Positions 53,631 to 63,960 of a stretch of DNA of 64,000 nt are shown here, piece by piece. Position numbers and translations under genes: made by a program. Below the pieces are notes generated by a model, which made no database searches, was not told where the DNA came from, and was given only the letters and a program-made list of their open reading frames with translations. Source of the stretch: Pseudomonas sp. K2I15 (GTDB taxonomy: Bacteria; Pseudomonadota; Gammaproteobacteria; Pseudomonadales; Pseudomonadaceae); assembly GCF_002204795.1 (NCBI RefSeq), contig NZ_NIXO01000022.1, positions 30,002-94,001 on the forward strand, in the 5' to 3' direction. Position 1 is the first letter of the stretch. Each line of letters begins with the position of its first letter.

Positions 53631-54422
53631 ATGCTTGCTCTGCCATGGCTGTACCTGGCGCTTCTTTCCATCGGCTATGTACTCGCCTTGAGCTACGGGC
53701 AATTGGGGTTAATGGCGGCGCTTTCCGTCGCCATGCTGCTGCTGGCCGGGTTTGCCGTGCGCCAACAGCGAAACCCGTGGGTACGCTATCTGGGCCACGG
53801 GCTGTTTATCGTGCTGGCGCTGGGGCTGGCGATGCATTGGCTGCCGGGGTTCTACAACGGTCGCGGGATCGCGCCGCAGCGCTTTACGGACGACGCCGTG
53901 CCTTTCTCGATGTACCTGAACCAGGACAAACCGCTGATTGGCTTCTGGCTGCTGCTGGCCTGCCCGTGGATTGTTGCGCGCCGGTCCCTGCGCCTGTCGA
54001 TCTACGCCACCGCCTTGGCGTTGACACTGACGGCGATTGCCGCCCTGGGCGGCGCTGCGTTGCTGGGCGTCATCAGTTGGGCCCCGAAGTGGCCGGAGCA
54101 GGCCTGGCTGTGGGTGTTGAATAACCTGCTGCTGGTGACCCTGGTGGAGGAAGCGCTCTTCCGCGGTTATATCCAGGGTGGCCTGAGCCGACGGTTCAAG
54201 CAATTGCCCTATGGTGAAAACCTCGCATTGCTGTTGGCCGCCCTGCTGTTCGGCCTGGTACACCTGGGCGCAGGCTGGCAGTGGACCCTGCTGGCGACCA
54301 TCGCAGGCCTGGGCTACGGCCTGGCGTATCGCTTTGGCGGATTGGGCGCGGCGATCGTTACGCACTTCGGGCTGAACCTGCTGCATTTCGGGTTGTTTAC
54401 CTATCCGATGCTGGCGGGCTGA
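53631..54422 (+). CDS. CPBP family intramembrane metalloprotease
   Basis: A 263-residue integral membrane protein with about eight TMs. The Abi/CPBP motifs are TLVEEALFRGYIQGGL (EExxxR), FGLVHLG (FxxxH) and THFGLNLLHFG (HxxxN/B). Related proteins process CAAX-like or signalling peptides. The target is unknown. It lies between acnA and the aer-type gene, and is PA1560-like (from memory). Confidence 0.85.
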   Translation: MLALPWLYLALLSIGYVLALSYGQLGLMAALSVAMLLLAGFAVRQQRNPWVRYLGHGLFIVLALGLAMHWLPGFYNGRGIAPQRFTDDAVPFSMYLNQDKPLIGFWLLLACPWIVARRSLRLSIYATALALTLTAIAALGGAALLGVISWAPKWPEQAWLWVLNNLLLVTLVEEALFRGYIQGGLSRRFKQLPYGENLALLLAALLFGLVHLGAGWQWTLLATIAGLGYGLAYRFGGLGAAIVTHFGLNLLHFGLFTYPMLAG

Positions 54423-54507
54423 GGCTGCGCCGATTGTTGCAAAAAATAAGTTAAATAAAACCCCGTAACGGCCGACAACCCATCAAAGCCTTGCGGATTG
54501 AAAACTC

Positions 54508-56073
54508 ATGCGTAACAACCAACCCGTTACCCAGCGCGAACGTACCTTCCCCGCTCAGCAACGGTTGATCTCCACCACGGATGCCAAAGGCGTGATCACC
54601 TACTGCAACGACGCCTTCGTCGAGATCAGTGGGTTTTCCCATGACGAACTGCTGCGTGCCCCGCACAACCTGGTTCGTCATCCGGATGTTCCGGCGGCAG
54701 TGTTTGCACACATGTGGTCCACGCTCAAACAAGGCTTGCCATGGATGGGCATCGTCAAGAACCGCTGCAAGAGTGGTGATCACTATTGGGTCAACGCCTA
54801 TGTGACGCCGGTCTTCGACGGCAATCAGGTGGTCGGCTACGAGTCGGTGCGGGTCAAGCCCACCGCCGAGCAGATCCGCCGTGCCGAAGCGCTTTACCAG
54901 CGCATCAACCAGGGCAAGTCGGCGATTCCGAGCAGTGACAAGTGGCTGCCGGTGTTGCAGGACTGGCTGCCGTTTATCCTGGTCAGCCAGTTGAGCTTCT
55001 TGATCGGCGCGTGGCTCGACTCCCATTGGGGCTTTGCCCTGGCCGCCGCACTGTCGGTGCCGCTGGGCCTGTTGGGCCTGAGCTGGCAACAACGCGGGCT
55101 CAAGCGTTTGCTGCGCCTGGCCGAGCAGACCACCTCCGACCCGTTGATCGCGCAGATGTACACCGACAGCCGTGGCGCCCAGGCGCGCCTGGAGATGTCG
55201 ATCCTCAGCCAGGAGGCGCGCCTGAAGACGTGCCTTACGCGGTTGCAGGACACCGCCGAACACCTCAACGACCAGGCGGCGCAGTCCAACACCCTGGCGC
55301 ATAACAGCTCCAGTGGTCTTGAGCGCCAGCGCGTGGAGACCGAACAGGTGGCCACCGCGGTCAACCAGATGGCCGCGACGACTCAGGAAGTCGCCAGCCA
55401 TGTGCAGCGCACTGCCGATGCCACTCAGGAAGCCAATCGCCTGACCGGACGTGGGCGTGATATCGCCGGCGAAACCCGTGAGGCGATTCAGCGCCTGTCG
55501 GTCGCCGTGGGCGAAACCGGTGTGACGGTGACCCAGCTGGCCAAGGACAGCGACGAGATCGGCGGCGTGGTGGATGTGATCAAAGGCATCGCCGACCAAA
55601 CCAACCTGTTGGCACTGAACGCGGCGATCGAAGCGGCCCGGGCCGGTGAGATGGGCCGAGGTTTTGCGGTGGTGGCAGACGAAGTGAGGCAATTGGCCCA
55701 GCGTACCAGCGAGTCCACCGGGCAGATTCATGCGCTGATCGCCAAGCTGCAACAGACGGCCAATGCCGCTGTTCAGACCATGGATGCCGGGCATCGCCAG
55801 GCGGAAGAAGGTGTGGCGCGGGTGATGGAAGCAGATAAGGCGCTGATCGGGATCAGCGAAGCGGTAGCTCACATCACCGACATGACGGCGCAGATCGCGG
55901 CGGCGACCGAAGAGCAGAGCTCGGTGGCGGAAGAGATCAGCCGTAACATCAGCACCATTGCGCTGCTGGCGGACCAGACGTCGGAACAGGCGTTGAACTC
56001 GGCGCAGTTGAGTGAAGAGCTGACGCATACCGCCAATACCCAGTACTCGCTGGTAGAACGCTTTAACCGGTAA
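54508..56073 (+). CDS. aer: PAS-domain aerotaxis receptor (Aer type)
   Basis: A 521-residue chemoreceptor. The N-terminal PAS domain (about 20-120) has [26 protein letters not shown] and [16 protein letters not shown], which bind FAD in Aer. Two short TMs lie near 150-190 with no periplasmic sensor domain. The MCP hairpin tip is [37 protein letters not shown]. It senses redox or oxygen and signals to CheA. No C-terminal receptor pentapeptide is seen. It sits close to the cbb3 operons. Confidence 0.92.
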   Translation: MRNNQPVTQRERTFPAQQRLISTTDAKGVITYCNDAFVEISGFSHDELLRAPHNLVRHPDVPAAVFAHMWSTLKQGLPWMGIVKNRCKSGDHYWVNAYVTPVFDGNQVVGYESVRVKPTAEQIRRAEALYQRINQGKSAIPSSDKWLPVLQDWLPFILVSQLSFLIGAWLDSHWGFALAAALSVPLGLLGLSWQQRGLKRLLRLAEQTTSDPLIAQMYTDSRGAQARLEMSILSQEARLKTCLTRLQDTAEHLNDQAAQSNTLAHNSSSGLERQRVETEQVATAVNQMAATTQEVASHVQRTADATQEANRLTGRGRDIAGETREAIQRLSVAVGETGVTVTQLAKDSDEIGGVVDVIKGIADQTNLLALNAAIEAARAGEMGRGFAVVADEVRQLAQRTSESTGQIHALIAKLQQTANAAVQTMDAGHRQAEEGVARVMEADKALIGISEAVAHITDMTAQIAAATEEQSSVAEEISRNISTIALLADQTSEQALNSAQLSEELTHTANTQYSLVERFNR

Positions 56074-56080
56074 TCGACTC

Positions 56081-56180
56081 ACCTGTGGCGAGGGAGCTTG
56101 CTCCCGCTGGAGTGCGCAGCGCTCCCTGGATTTTGGGGCCGCTACGCAGCCCAGCGGGAGCAAGCTCCCTCGCCACAGGT
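56081..56180. repeat. Long inverted repeat of a separate REP-like family
   Basis: Arms CCTGTGGCGAGGGAGCTTGC and GCAAGCTCCCTCGCCACAGG, about 27 bases each, flank a GC-rich loop. They resemble the other REPs only in the GGAGCTTGCTCC centre, so a different family is likely. It lies between the convergent aer and hydrolase genes. Confidence 0.82.
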
Positions 56181-56181
56181 T

Positions 56182-56877
56182 TCACTCAAGACCAGCGAGA
56201 AACCCCGAGACTGCCACCGCCGCAGCCTCCAGATGCTGCTCATGCCTAAACCCCGAAGCCTTCAACGGCTTCAAATCATGATCCCCCGCCACCAGCCACA
56301 TCACCTCGATGCTCGGCGACAACACATACCCCTCCACCGCCGCCCGATTGCCCAGCGCATCCCGCTCGCCCTGCACAATCAACGTCGGCGTCTTCAAACC
56401 GGCCAGGTGCTCGGTCCGTGGTTTCTCCGGTTTGCCCACCGCATAAAACGGATAACCCAGGCACACCAACCCATCAGCCCCCAATTCATCCGCCAGCAAA
56501 CTGGCCATCCGCCCGCCCATCGACTTGCCGCCCACGGCCAGTTTCCCAGCGACATGACGTCGCACCTCGGCATACACCTCACGCCAGCATTCCAGCAGTT
56601 TCGGGGCCGGATTGGGCGGGCGTTTAACGCGATCCACACGCCGCTGGGCCATGTAGGGAAACTCGAAGCGCAACACGTTCACGCCATGCCCGGCAAGGCG
56701 TGCAGCCATGTCGTTCATAAAACCCGAGTCCATCGGCGCACCCGCACCGTGGGCCAGGATCAGCGTCACCGGCGTATGCGCGATAGACCCTTTCGCGACA
56801 TCCAACAACCAGCCGCGTTCCCGCACACACTGCGCCCATTGATCCCCGTCAATACTGGCCTTGTGCTCTTTGCCCAT
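56182..56877 (-). CDS. Alpha/beta hydrolase family protein (KANL3/Tex30-like)
   Basis: A 231-residue cytoplasmic protein. It has the oxyanion strand [21 protein letters not shown], nucleophile elbow [12 protein letters not shown] (GxSxG), the aspartate region [10 protein letters not shown] and the histidine VAGDHDLKP, so the triad is complete. It matches the Tex30/KANL3-like dienelactone hydrolase group of unknown substrate. ATG 56877 is chosen (frame to 56964 is the divergent promoter). An ANR-type box lies inside its first codons. Confidence 0.85.
   Translation of the reverse strand: MGKEHKASIDGDQWAQCVRERGWLLDVAKGSIAHTPVTLILAHGAGAPMDSGFMNDMAARLAGHGVNVLRFEFPYMAQRRVDRVKRPPNPAPKLLECWREVYAEVRRHVAGKLAVGGKSMGGRMASLLADELGADGLVCLGYPFYAVGKPEKPRTEHLAGLKTPTLIVQGERDALGNRAAVEGYVLSPSIEVMWLVAGDHDLKPLKASGFRHEQHLEAAAVAVSGFLAGLE
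56839..56852. promoter_or_regulatory. ANR/FNR box for ccoN2, inside the hydrolase gene
   Basis: TTGATCCCCGTCAA matches the full TTGA-N6-TCAA core. It is 105 bases upstream of the downstream-facing ccoN ATG (56957) and within the 5' end of the divergent hydrolase gene. A CATGCT at 56875-56880 sits at class II -10 spacing. Confidence 0.75.
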
Positions 56878-56956
56878 GCTTGCCTCGCTTTTTAGTCTGC
56901 CTATAACTCCAGCCCAAGTGCCGCATTTGCTTGGGTTGAACCGTGGATGGGGAACC

Positions 56957-58390
56957 ATGAACACTACTTTAAGTACCGCCTATAACTACAAGGTGGTCCG
57001 CCAATTCGCCATTATGACGGTGGTGTGGGGCATCGTCGGCATGGGGCTCGGGGTTTTTCTCGCTGCCCAGTTGGTATGGCCCGAACTCAACTTCAATTTG
57101 CCCTGGACCAGTTTCGGCCGCTTGCGCCCGCTGCACACCAACGCGGTAATCTTTGCCTTTGGCGGTTGCGCGCTGTTTGCCAGCTCCTTCTACTCGGTGC
57201 AACGCACCTGCCAGACCCAGCTGTTCGCGCCCAAACTCGCGCAGTTCTGCTTCTGGGGCTGGCAGTTGGTGATTGTGCTGGCTGCGATCAGTTTGCCGCT
57301 GGGCTACACCACTTCCAAGGAATACGCCGAGCTGGAATGGCCGATCGCCATTCTCATCACCGTCGTCTGGGTGGCCTACGGCGTCGTGTTCTTCGGCACG
57401 GTGATGAAGCGCAACACCAAGCATATCTACGTCGGTAACTGGTTCTTCGGTGCGTTCATCATCACCGTGGCCATCCTGCACATCGTCAACCACGCCTCCC
57501 TGCCGGTGAGTTGGACCAAGTCCTACTCGGCGTATGGCGGTGCGACAGATGCCATGGTGCAGTGGTGGTACGGGCATAACGCGGTAGGCTTTTTCCTCAC
57601 CGCAGGCTTCCTCGGGATGATGTACTACTTCGTGCCGAAACAGGCCGAACGCCCGGTGTATTCCTATCGCCTGTCCATCGTGCACTTCTGGGCACTGATC
57701 ACCCTGTACATCTGGGCAGGCCCGCACCACTTGCACTACACCGCACTGCCGGACTGGGCACAGTCCCTCGGGATGGTGATGTCACTGGTGCTGCTGGCAC
57801 CAAGCTGGGGCGGGATGATCAACGGCATGATGACGCTCTCGGGTGCATGGCATAAGTTGCGCAGCGACCCGATCCTGCGCTTCCTGGTCGTCTCCCTGGC
57901 GTTCTACGGCATGTCGACGTTCGAAGGGCCGATGATGGCGATCAAGACGGTCAACGCCCTCTCCCACTACACCGACTGGACCATCGGCCACGTACACGCC
58001 GGCGCTCTCGGTTGGGTCGCGATGATTTCCATCGGCGCGCTGTACCACATGATCCCGAAAATCTTCGGTCGCGAGCAGATGTACAGCGTCGGTTTGATCA
58101 ACGCGCACTTCTGGCTGGCCACCATCGGCACCGTGCTCTACATCGCTTCGATGTGGGTCAACGGCATCGCCCAGGGCCTGATGTGGCGTGCAGTCAACGA
58201 AGACGGCACCTTGACCTACTCCTTCGTCGAAACCCTGGTGGCCAGCCACCCAGGCTTCATCGTACGGCTGGTGGGCGGGGCGATCTTCCTCAGCGGCATG
58301 CTCCTGATGGCTTACAACACTTGGCGCACCGTGCGTTCGGCGCCATCCCTCCAAGCCGCCGAACACCCCACCGCTGCGCAGATGGCCTGA
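56957..58390 (+). CDS. ccoN: cbb3-type cytochrome c oxidase subunit I (first operon)
   Basis: A 477-residue catalytic subunit with 12 TMs that binds low-spin heme b and the heme b3-CuB centre. Heme/copper ligand segments include [56 protein letters not shown] and [15 protein letters not shown]. It is the first gene of a ccoNOQP cluster corresponding to ccoN2 of P. aeruginosa by position. High-affinity oxygen reduction at low oxygen is its role. Confidence 0.95.
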   Translation: MNTTLSTAYNYKVVRQFAIMTVVWGIVGMGLGVFLAAQLVWPELNFNLPWTSFGRLRPLHTNAVIFAFGGCALFASSFYSVQRTCQTQLFAPKLAQFCFWGWQLVIVLAAISLPLGYTTSKEYAELEWPIAILITVVWVAYGVVFFGTVMKRNTKHIYVGNWFFGAFIITVAILHIVNHASLPVSWTKSYSAYGGATDAMVQWWYGHNAVGFFLTAGFLGMMYYFVPKQAERPVYSYRLSIVHFWALITLYIWAGPHHLHYTALPDWAQSLGMVMSLVLLAPSWGGMINGMMTLSGAWHKLRSDPILRFLVVSLAFYGMSTFEGPMMAIKTVNALSHYTDWTIGHVHAGALGWVAMISIGALYHMIPKIFGREQMYSVGLINAHFWLATIGTVLYIASMWVNGIAQGLMWRAVNEDGTLTYSFVETLVASHPGFIVRLVGGAIFLSGMLLMAYNTWRTVRSAPSLQAAEHPTAAQMA

Positions 58391-58400
58391 GGAGTCGATG

Positions 58401-59009
58401 ATGAAACACGAAACCATTGAAAAGAACGTCGGCCTGCTGATGCTGCTGATGGTGCTCGCCGTGAGCATCGGCGGCCTGACCCAGATCGTGCCGCTGTTCT
58501 TCCAGGACGTGACCAACAAACCGGTGGAAGGCATGAAGCCCTACACCGCGCTGCAACTGGAAGGCCGCGACATCTACATCCGCGAAGGCTGCGTACAGTG
58601 CCACTCGCAGATGATCCGCCCGTTCCGCGCCGAAACCGAGCGCTACGGCCACTACTCGGTGGCCGGTGAAAGCGTGTGGGACCACCCGTTCCTGTGGGGC
58701 TCCAAGCGCACCGGCCCGGACCTGGCCCGCGTCGGCGCACGTTACTCGGACGACTGGCACCGCGCGCACTTGTACAACCCGCGCAACGTGGTGCCGGAAT
58801 CGAAGATGCCGGCGTACCCATGGCTGGTCACCGCCCCGGTCGACAGCAGCCACACCGAAACCAAGTTGAAAGTGATGCGCACCCTCGGCGTGCCGTACAC
58901 CGACGACGATATCGCTGGCGCCGTGGCCACCCTCAAGGGCAAGACCGAGATGGACGCGCTGGTTTCCTACCTGCAAGTACTCGGCACTGCCATCAAGAGC
59001 AAGAGGTGA
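58401..59009 (+). CDS. ccoO: cbb3-type cytochrome c oxidase subunit II (first operon)
   Basis: A 202-residue membrane-anchored mono-heme cytochrome c. TM near 10-30 ([24 protein letters not shown]), heme motif C64-VQ-C67-H68 ([14 protein letters not shown]), and axial-methionine region in [12 protein letters not shown]. It passes electrons to CcoN. ATG 58401 is favoured over 58398, with GGAG six bases before. Confidence 0.95.
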   Translation: MKHETIEKNVGLLMLLMVLAVSIGGLTQIVPLFFQDVTNKPVEGMKPYTALQLEGRDIYIREGCVQCHSQMIRPFRAETERYGHYSVAGESVWDHPFLWGSKRTGPDLARVGARYSDDWHRAHLYNPRNVVPESKMPAYPWLVTAPVDSSHTETKLKVMRTLGVPYTDDDIAGAVATLKGKTEMDALVSYLQVLGTAIKSKR

Positions 59010-59012
59010 GCC

Positions 59013-59219
59013 ATGGGATTTGAATTCGATGCAGGAACCATCCGCGGGCTTGGCACGCTGGTCGTGGCAATCGCCTTCATCGGCCTGTCGCTGTGGGTGT
59101 TCAACTCCAAGCGCAACCAGGAGTTCGCCGAAGCGTGCCTGCTGCCGTTTGCCGATGAACCGCTACCGCCCACCACCGACGCTCAAGAAGAGCCTGCAAC
59201 AAGGAGCAATCGGCCATGA
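59013..59219 (+). CDS. ccoQ: cbb3-type oxidase assembly/stability subunit CcoQ (first operon)
   Basis: A 68-residue protein with one TM ([20 protein letters not shown]) followed by [17 protein letters not shown], the CcoQ/FixQ pattern. It stabilises the oxidase. The stop overlaps the ccoP start by four bases. Confidence 0.93.
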   Translation: MGFEFDAGTIRGLGTLVVAIAFIGLSLWVFNSKRNQEFAEACLLPFADEPLPPTTDAQEEPATRSNRP

Positions 59220-60163
59220 CCACCTTCTGGAGTACATGGATCTGTGTACTGACCCTCGGCAGCCTGATCGGCCTGACGTGGCTTTTGATCGGCACCCGCA
59301 AGGGCGAGACCAAGGGCAGCGTCGACCAGACCATGGGGCACTCCTTCGACGGGATCGAGGAGTACGACAACCCGCTGCCGCAATGGTGGTTCATGCTGTT
59401 CGCCGGCACCCTGGTGTTTGCCGTCGGTTACCTGATCCTCTACCCGGGCCTGGGCAACTGGAAAGGCGTGTTGCCGGGTTATGAAGACGGCTGGACCTCG
59501 GCCAAGGAATGGGACAAGGAAATGGCCAAGGCCGACACCAAGTTCGGGCCGATCTTCGCCAAATTCGCAGCCATGCCCGTGGAAGAAGTCGCCAAGGACC
59601 CGCAAGCGCTGAAAATGGGCGGCCGCCTGTTTGCCTCAAACTGTGCGGTGTGCCACGGCTCGGATGCCAAGGGCGCCTATGGCTTCCCGAACCTGGCGGA
59701 CAACCTCTGGCGCTGGGGCGGTTCGGCCGATGCCATCAAGATGACGATCATGAATGGCCGTCATGCGGCGATGCCGGCCTGGGGTGAAGTGCTGGGTGAG
59801 GACGGTGTTAAAAACGTCGCGGCCTATGTGCGTCATGAATTGGCGGGCCTGCCGTTGCCGGCTGACAGTACTGCCGACGTCGCGGCGGGCCAAGTGGTAT
59901 TCAGCGCGACCTGTGTAGCCTGCCACGGCCCACAAGGCCATGGTACGGAAGCCATGGGCGCACCCAACCTGACGCAGCCAAGCGGCTTTATCTACGGCAC
60001 CAGCCTGGCGCAGTTGCAGCAGACCATTCGCCACGGCCGCCAAGGCCAGATGCCCGCGCAGGAAGCGCTGCAGGGCAATGACAAGGTGCACCTGCTGGCC
60101 GCTTACGTTTACAGCCTGTCCCATAACGCCGATGGCGCAACGCCTGACAGCCAACACGAATAG
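59216..60163 (+). CDS. ccoP: cbb3-type cytochrome c oxidase subunit III, diheme (first operon)
   Basis: A 315-residue diheme cytochrome c. N-terminal TMs (about 5-27 and 58-78) and the family segment [20 protein letters not shown] precede two heme motifs, C143-AV-C146-H147 and C233-VA-C236-H237, with MPAW and GQMPAQ as methionine-ligand loops. It receives electrons from soluble cytochrome c. Last gene of the operon, followed by a terminator. Confidence 0.95.
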   Translation: MTTFWSTWICVLTLGSLIGLTWLLIGTRKGETKGSVDQTMGHSFDGIEEYDNPLPQWWFMLFAGTLVFAVGYLILYPGLGNWKGVLPGYEDGWTSAKEWDKEMAKADTKFGPIFAKFAAMPVEEVAKDPQALKMGGRLFASNCAVCHGSDAKGAYGFPNLADNLWRWGGSADAIKMTIMNGRHAAMPAWGEVLGEDGVKNVAAYVRHELAGLPLPADSTADVAAGQVVFSATCVACHGPQGHGTEAMGAPNLTQPSGFIYGTSLAQLQQTIRHGRQGQMPAQEALQGNDKVHLLAAYVYSLSHNADGATPDSQHE

Positions 60164-60176
60164 CCCGCAATAGCCA

Positions 60177-60207
60177 AAAGCCGCACCTGATTCAGGCGCG
60201 GCTTTTT
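60177..60207 (+). terminator. Rho-independent terminator of the first cco operon
   Basis: AAAAGCCGC...GCGGCTTTTTT hairpin 14 bases after the ccoP stop. Confidence 0.88.
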
Positions 60208-60537
60208 TGCGACCCATTGTCGCACCCATCCGATCGTTGACTTTCCCCTCCTGCCATTCGGGTCTACGCTTGTTTTCACAGTGGGCTGGCATTGGCCGGT
60301 CGACGGCCGACTTGCACTCGATGGGTTGAAACATTTCTGCTCGATGACAGGCGCAAAGGCCGGTACTTACCGGCTGTCGTGCCACTGACCATCCGTCACC
60401 CGGGCCGCTTGTTTACACACACCTAGTTACAAGTACCTTCGACCCTTCTAAAATCCTGTCCAAGTCGTCAGCTTTTAACCCTGAATTTTGTCCTTACGCC
60501 AAACATGGAAAGGGCGCAGAATCTGGTTTGGAACGCA

Positions 60538-60551
60538 TTGACGCAGGTCAC
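60538..60551. promoter_or_regulatory. Putative ANR/FNR box upstream of the second ccoN
   Basis: TTGACGCAGGTCAC matches TTGA-N6-TCAA at seven of eight core positions, 84 bases before the ccoN ATG at 60635. It is weaker than the first operon's box, and CATACT at 60581-60586 is seven bases farther than class II spacing would place it. Confidence 0.45.
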
Positions 60552-60634
60552 CTTGCGTTGCAATGGAATCTTGCTTTCTCCATACTTGCGACCGATTTTT
60601 ACCCTATAAAAAAACTAAACCGTGGAACCTTAGA

Positions 60635-62077
60635 ATGAGCACAGCAATCAGTCCGACTGCTTATAACTATAAGGTAGTCCGCCAGTTCGCCATCATGACG
60701 GTGGTCTGGGGGATCCTTGGCATGGGGCTCGGCGTTTTCATTGCCTCGCAACTGGTTTGGCCAGAGTTGAATTTTGGCCTGCCATGGACGACCTTTGGAC
60801 GCCTGCGCCCGTTGCACACCAACCTGGTGATTTTCGCCTTCGGGGGATGTGCACTGTTTGCCACCTCTTACTACGTCGTGCAGCGAACCTGCCAAACGCG
60901 ACTGATTTCCGACAGCCTTGCCGCTTTTACCTTCTGGGGTTGGCAGGCAGTGATCGTTGGGGCAGGTATTTCCCTGCCGCTGGGCTACACCACCTCCAAG
61001 GAATACGCTGAGCTGGAATGGCCTATCGCCATTTTGCTGGCGATCGTCTGGGTCACCTACGCGCTGGTGTTCTTCGGCACCATCGTCAAGCGCAAGACCA
61101 AGCACATCTATGTGGGGAACTGGTTCTACGGCGCGTTTATCCTGGTGACGGCGATGCTGCACATCGTCAACCACGCCTCCCTGCCAGTGAACCTGTTCAA
61201 ATCGTATTCGGCCTATGCCGGTGCGACGGACGCGATGATCCAGTGGTGGTACGGCCACAACGCCGTAGGCTTCTTCCTCACCACGGGCTTTCTGGGGATG
61301 ATGTACTACTTCGTGCCGAAACAGGCCGAGCGTCCGATCTACTCCTATCGCCTGTCCATCGTGCACTTCTGGGCGCTGATCACCCTGTACATCTGGGCCG
61401 GTCCCCACCACTTGCACTACACGGCACTGCCAGACTGGGCCCAGTCGTTGGGCATGGCCATGTCGATCATCCTGCTGGCACCGAGCTGGGGCGGCATGAT
61501 CAACGGCATGATGACCCTGTCGGGCGCCTGGCATAAATTGCGCACCGACCCGATCCTGCGCTTCCTCGTGGTATCGCTGGCGTTCTACGGCATGTCGACC
61601 TTTGAAGGGCCGATGATGGCCATCAAGACCGTCAACTCGCTGTCCCACTACACCGACTGGACCATCGGCCACGTACACGCCGGCGCCCTCGGCTGGGTAG
61701 CGATGATCTCCATCGGCGCGCTGTACCACATGATCCCGAAAATCTTCGGACGTGCGCAGATGCACAGCGTTGGCCTGATCAACACGCACTTCTGGCTCGC
61801 CACCATCGGCACCGTGCTCTACATCGCGTCGATGTGGGTCAACGGCATCACCCAGGGCCTGATGTGGCGTGCAATCAACGATGACGGCACCCTCACCTAC
61901 TCCTTCGTCGAAGCCCTGCAGGCCAGCCACCCCGGCTACATCGTGCGCGCCATCGGTGGTGCGTTCTTTGCCAGCGGCATGTTGTTCATGGCCTACAACG
62001 TATGGCGCACCGTTCGCGCCTCGACCCCGGCTGAAGCTGAAGCCGCCGCTCAGATCGCTGTCGTTGGAGCTCACTGA
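60635..62077 (+). CDS. ccoN: cbb3-type cytochrome c oxidase subunit I (second operon)
   Basis: A 480-residue catalytic subunit, a close paralogue of the first CcoN with the same TM and ligand segments ([69 protein letters not shown]). Differences are mainly at the two termini and in membrane-facing residues. ATG 60635 follows GGAA. The stop overlaps the ccoO start (TGATG). Corresponds to ccoN1 by position. Confidence 0.95.
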   Translation: MSTAISPTAYNYKVVRQFAIMTVVWGILGMGLGVFIASQLVWPELNFGLPWTTFGRLRPLHTNLVIFAFGGCALFATSYYVVQRTCQTRLISDSLAAFTFWGWQAVIVGAGISLPLGYTTSKEYAELEWPIAILLAIVWVTYALVFFGTIVKRKTKHIYVGNWFYGAFILVTAMLHIVNHASLPVNLFKSYSAYAGATDAMIQWWYGHNAVGFFLTTGFLGMMYYFVPKQAERPIYSYRLSIVHFWALITLYIWAGPHHLHYTALPDWAQSLGMAMSIILLAPSWGGMINGMMTLSGAWHKLRTDPILRFLVVSLAFYGMSTFEGPMMAIKTVNSLSHYTDWTIGHVHAGALGWVAMISIGALYHMIPKIFGRAQMHSVGLINTHFWLATIGTVLYIASMWVNGITQGLMWRAINDDGTLTYSFVEALQASHPGYIVRAIGGAFFASGMLFMAYNVWRTVRASTPAEAEAAAQIAVVGAH

Positions 62078-62685
62078 TGAAGCATGAAGTAGTCGAGAAG
62101 AATATCGGCCTGCTGGCCTTCTTCATGGTCATCGCCGTGAGTATCGGCGGCCTGACGCAGATCGTTCCGCTGTTTTTCCAGGACGTGACCAACAAGCCGG
62201 TGGAAGGCATGAAGCCGCGCACCGCCCTTGAACTGGAAGGCCGTGACGTCTACATCGCCAACGGTTGTGTCGGCTGCCACTCGCAGATGATCCGTCCGTT
62301 CCGTGCCGAAACCGAACGCTACGGCCACTACTCGGTCGCCGGTGAAAGCGTGTGGGACCACCCGTTCCTGTGGGGCTCCAAGCGTACCGGTCCGGACCTG
62401 GCCCGGGTTGGCGGGCGTTACTCCGATGACTGGCAGCGTGCGCACTTGTACAACCCGCGCAACGTGGTGCCCGAGTCGAAAATGCCGGCGTACCCGTTCC
62501 TCGTCGAACACAAACTCGACGGCAAGGACACCGCCAAGAAGATGGAAGTCTTGCGCACCCTGGGCGTGCCTTACACCGACGAAGATATCGCCGGCGCGGC
62601 AGCTGCCGTGAAGGGCAAGACCGAAATGGACGCACTGGTGGCCTACTTGCAAGGCCTTGGCACCATCATCAAAAGCAAACGGTGA
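62077..62685 (+). CDS. ccoO: cbb3-type cytochrome c oxidase subunit II (second operon)
   Basis: A 202-residue mono-heme subunit. The heme motif is CVGCH ([14 protein letters not shown]) where the other copy has CVQCH. It starts [16 protein letters not shown], overlapping the ccoN stop by one base. Axial-ligand region [12 protein letters not shown] is intact. Confidence 0.95.
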   Translation: MKHEVVEKNIGLLAFFMVIAVSIGGLTQIVPLFFQDVTNKPVEGMKPRTALELEGRDVYIANGCVGCHSQMIRPFRAETERYGHYSVAGESVWDHPFLWGSKRTGPDLARVGGRYSDDWQRAHLYNPRNVVPESKMPAYPFLVEHKLDGKDTAKKMEVLRTLGVPYTDEDIAGAAAAVKGKTEMDALVAYLQGLGTIIKSKR

Positions 62686-62690
62686 TCTGG

Positions 62691-62876
62691 ATGGATATCG
62701 GGATGATTCGAGGCCTGGGCACCGTTGTCGTGATGGTGGCCTTTATCGGCCTGGCGCTGTGGGTGTTCAGCCCTAAGCGCAAGTCAGAGTTTGAAGACGC
62801 GACCTTGCTGCCCTTCGCGGATGATCCCGAAGCCATCAAGCACGTCGTAGAAGCGTCTAGGAGTAATAAAGAATGA
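62691..62876 (+). CDS. ccoQ: cbb3-type oxidase assembly/stability subunit CcoQ (second operon)
   Basis: A 61-residue single-TM protein ([23 protein letters not shown], then [19 protein letters not shown]). ATG 62691 is chosen; a GTG at 62682 overlapping the ccoO stop would add three residues. Its stop overlaps the ccoP start. Confidence 0.9.
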   Translation: MDIGMIRGLGTVVVMVAFIGLALWVFSPKRKSEFEDATLLPFADDPEAIKHVVEASRSNKE

Positions 62877-63850
62877 CTACGTTCTGGAGTCTGTACGTCA
62901 CAGTCCTCAGTCTGGGTACCATTTTCGCCCTGACCTGGCTGCTGCTGTCGACCCGCAAGGGCCAGCGCGCCGAACAAACCGATGAAACCGTTGGCCACTC
63001 GTTCGACGGCATCGAGGAGTACGACAACCCGCTGCCCAAATGGTGGTTCATGCTGTTCGTCGGCACCATCATCTTCGCCCTCGGCTACCTGGCGCTGTAC
63101 CCGGGCCTGGGTAACTGGAAAGGCCTGCTGCCGGGCTATGCCTACCTCGACAACGACAAGCAAACCCCGTTTGCCAACGGCCAGACCGGCTGGACCGGCG
63201 TGCACGAATGGGAAAAGGAAATGGCTAAGTCGGACGCCAAGTTCGGCCCGATCTTCGCCAAGTTCGCCGCGATGCCGATTGAAGAAGTGGCCAAGGACCC
63301 GCAAGCCTTGAAGATGGGTGGCCGCCTGTTCGCCTCCAACTGCTCGGTGTGCCACGGTTCCGACGCCAAGGGTGCCTATGGCTTCCCTAACCTTACCGAC
63401 GCCGACTGGCGCTGGGGCGGTGAGCCCGCCACCATCAAGGAAACCATCATGAAAGGCCGCCACGCGGTGATGCCGGCCTGGGCCGAAGTCATTGGCGAAC
63501 AAGGCGTGGCCGATGTGGCCGGTTTTGTGGTGACCAAACTCGATGGCCGCAAACTGCCGGAAGGCGCCAAGGCTGACGTGGCCAACGGCGAGAAACTGTT
63601 CGCCGCCAACTGCGTGGCGTGCCACGGCCCACAAGGCAAAGGCACGCCAGCGATGGGCGCACCTGACCTGACGCACCCGGGCGCGTTCATCTACGGTTCG
63701 AGCTTCGCGCAATTGCAGCAGACCATCCGTTATGGCCGTCAGGGCCAGATGCCTGCGCAGGAGCAGTTGCAAGGGAATGACAAGGTGCACCTGCTGGCGG
63801 CGTATGTTTACAGCCTGTCTCATGGGGATAAGGCGGCGGATGCCGAGTAA
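62873..63850 (+). CDS. ccoP: cbb3-type cytochrome c oxidase subunit III, diheme (second operon)
   Basis: A 325-residue diheme subunit with two heme c motifs, CSVCH and CVACH. It is ten residues longer than the other copy because of an insertion after LLPGY ([15 protein letters not shown]), in the linker between the second TM and the first heme domain. Last gene in the window; ccoGHIS assembly genes would be expected beyond. Confidence 0.95.
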   Translation: MTTFWSLYVTVLSLGTIFALTWLLLSTRKGQRAEQTDETVGHSFDGIEEYDNPLPKWWFMLFVGTIIFALGYLALYPGLGNWKGLLPGYAYLDNDKQTPFANGQTGWTGVHEWEKEMAKSDAKFGPIFAKFAAMPIEEVAKDPQALKMGGRLFASNCSVCHGSDAKGAYGFPNLTDADWRWGGEPATIKETIMKGRHAVMPAWAEVIGEQGVADVAGFVVTKLDGRKLPEGAKADVANGEKLFAANCVACHGPQGKGTPAMGAPDLTHPGAFIYGSSFAQLQQTIRYGRQGQMPAQEQLQGNDKVHLLAAYVYSLSHGDKAADAE

Positions 63851-63864
63851 GGCAAAGCGGCCAT

Positions 63865-63905
63865 AAAAACGGCTCTGTCAGCGGAAGCTGACAGGGCTGT
63901 TTTTG
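63865..63905 (+). terminator. Rho-independent terminator of the second cco operon
   Basis: CTGTCAGC-GGAA-GCTGACAG with outer pairing and a TTTTT tail, about 15 bases after the ccoP stop. Confidence 0.9.
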
Positions 63906-63920
63906 AAGCCACCATCGATC

Positions 63921-63951
63921 CAATGTGGGAGCGGGCTTGCTCGCGAATGCG
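63921..63951. repeat. Half of a REPIN at the contig end
   Basis: One REP copy (ATGTGGGAGCGGGCTTGCTC) is followed by nine bases and then the adapter. The inverted partner expected about 40 bases on is missing. Confidence 0.85.
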
Positions 63952-63960
63952 GTGTATCAG

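Larger units (their letters stand above)
60164..60634. other. Intergenic region between the two cco operons
   Basis: A 471-base region with the first operon's terminator near its start and a putative ANR site near its end. A GGCCG-GTCGA-CGGCC hairpin is in the middle. No gene is supported. Confidence 0.6.
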
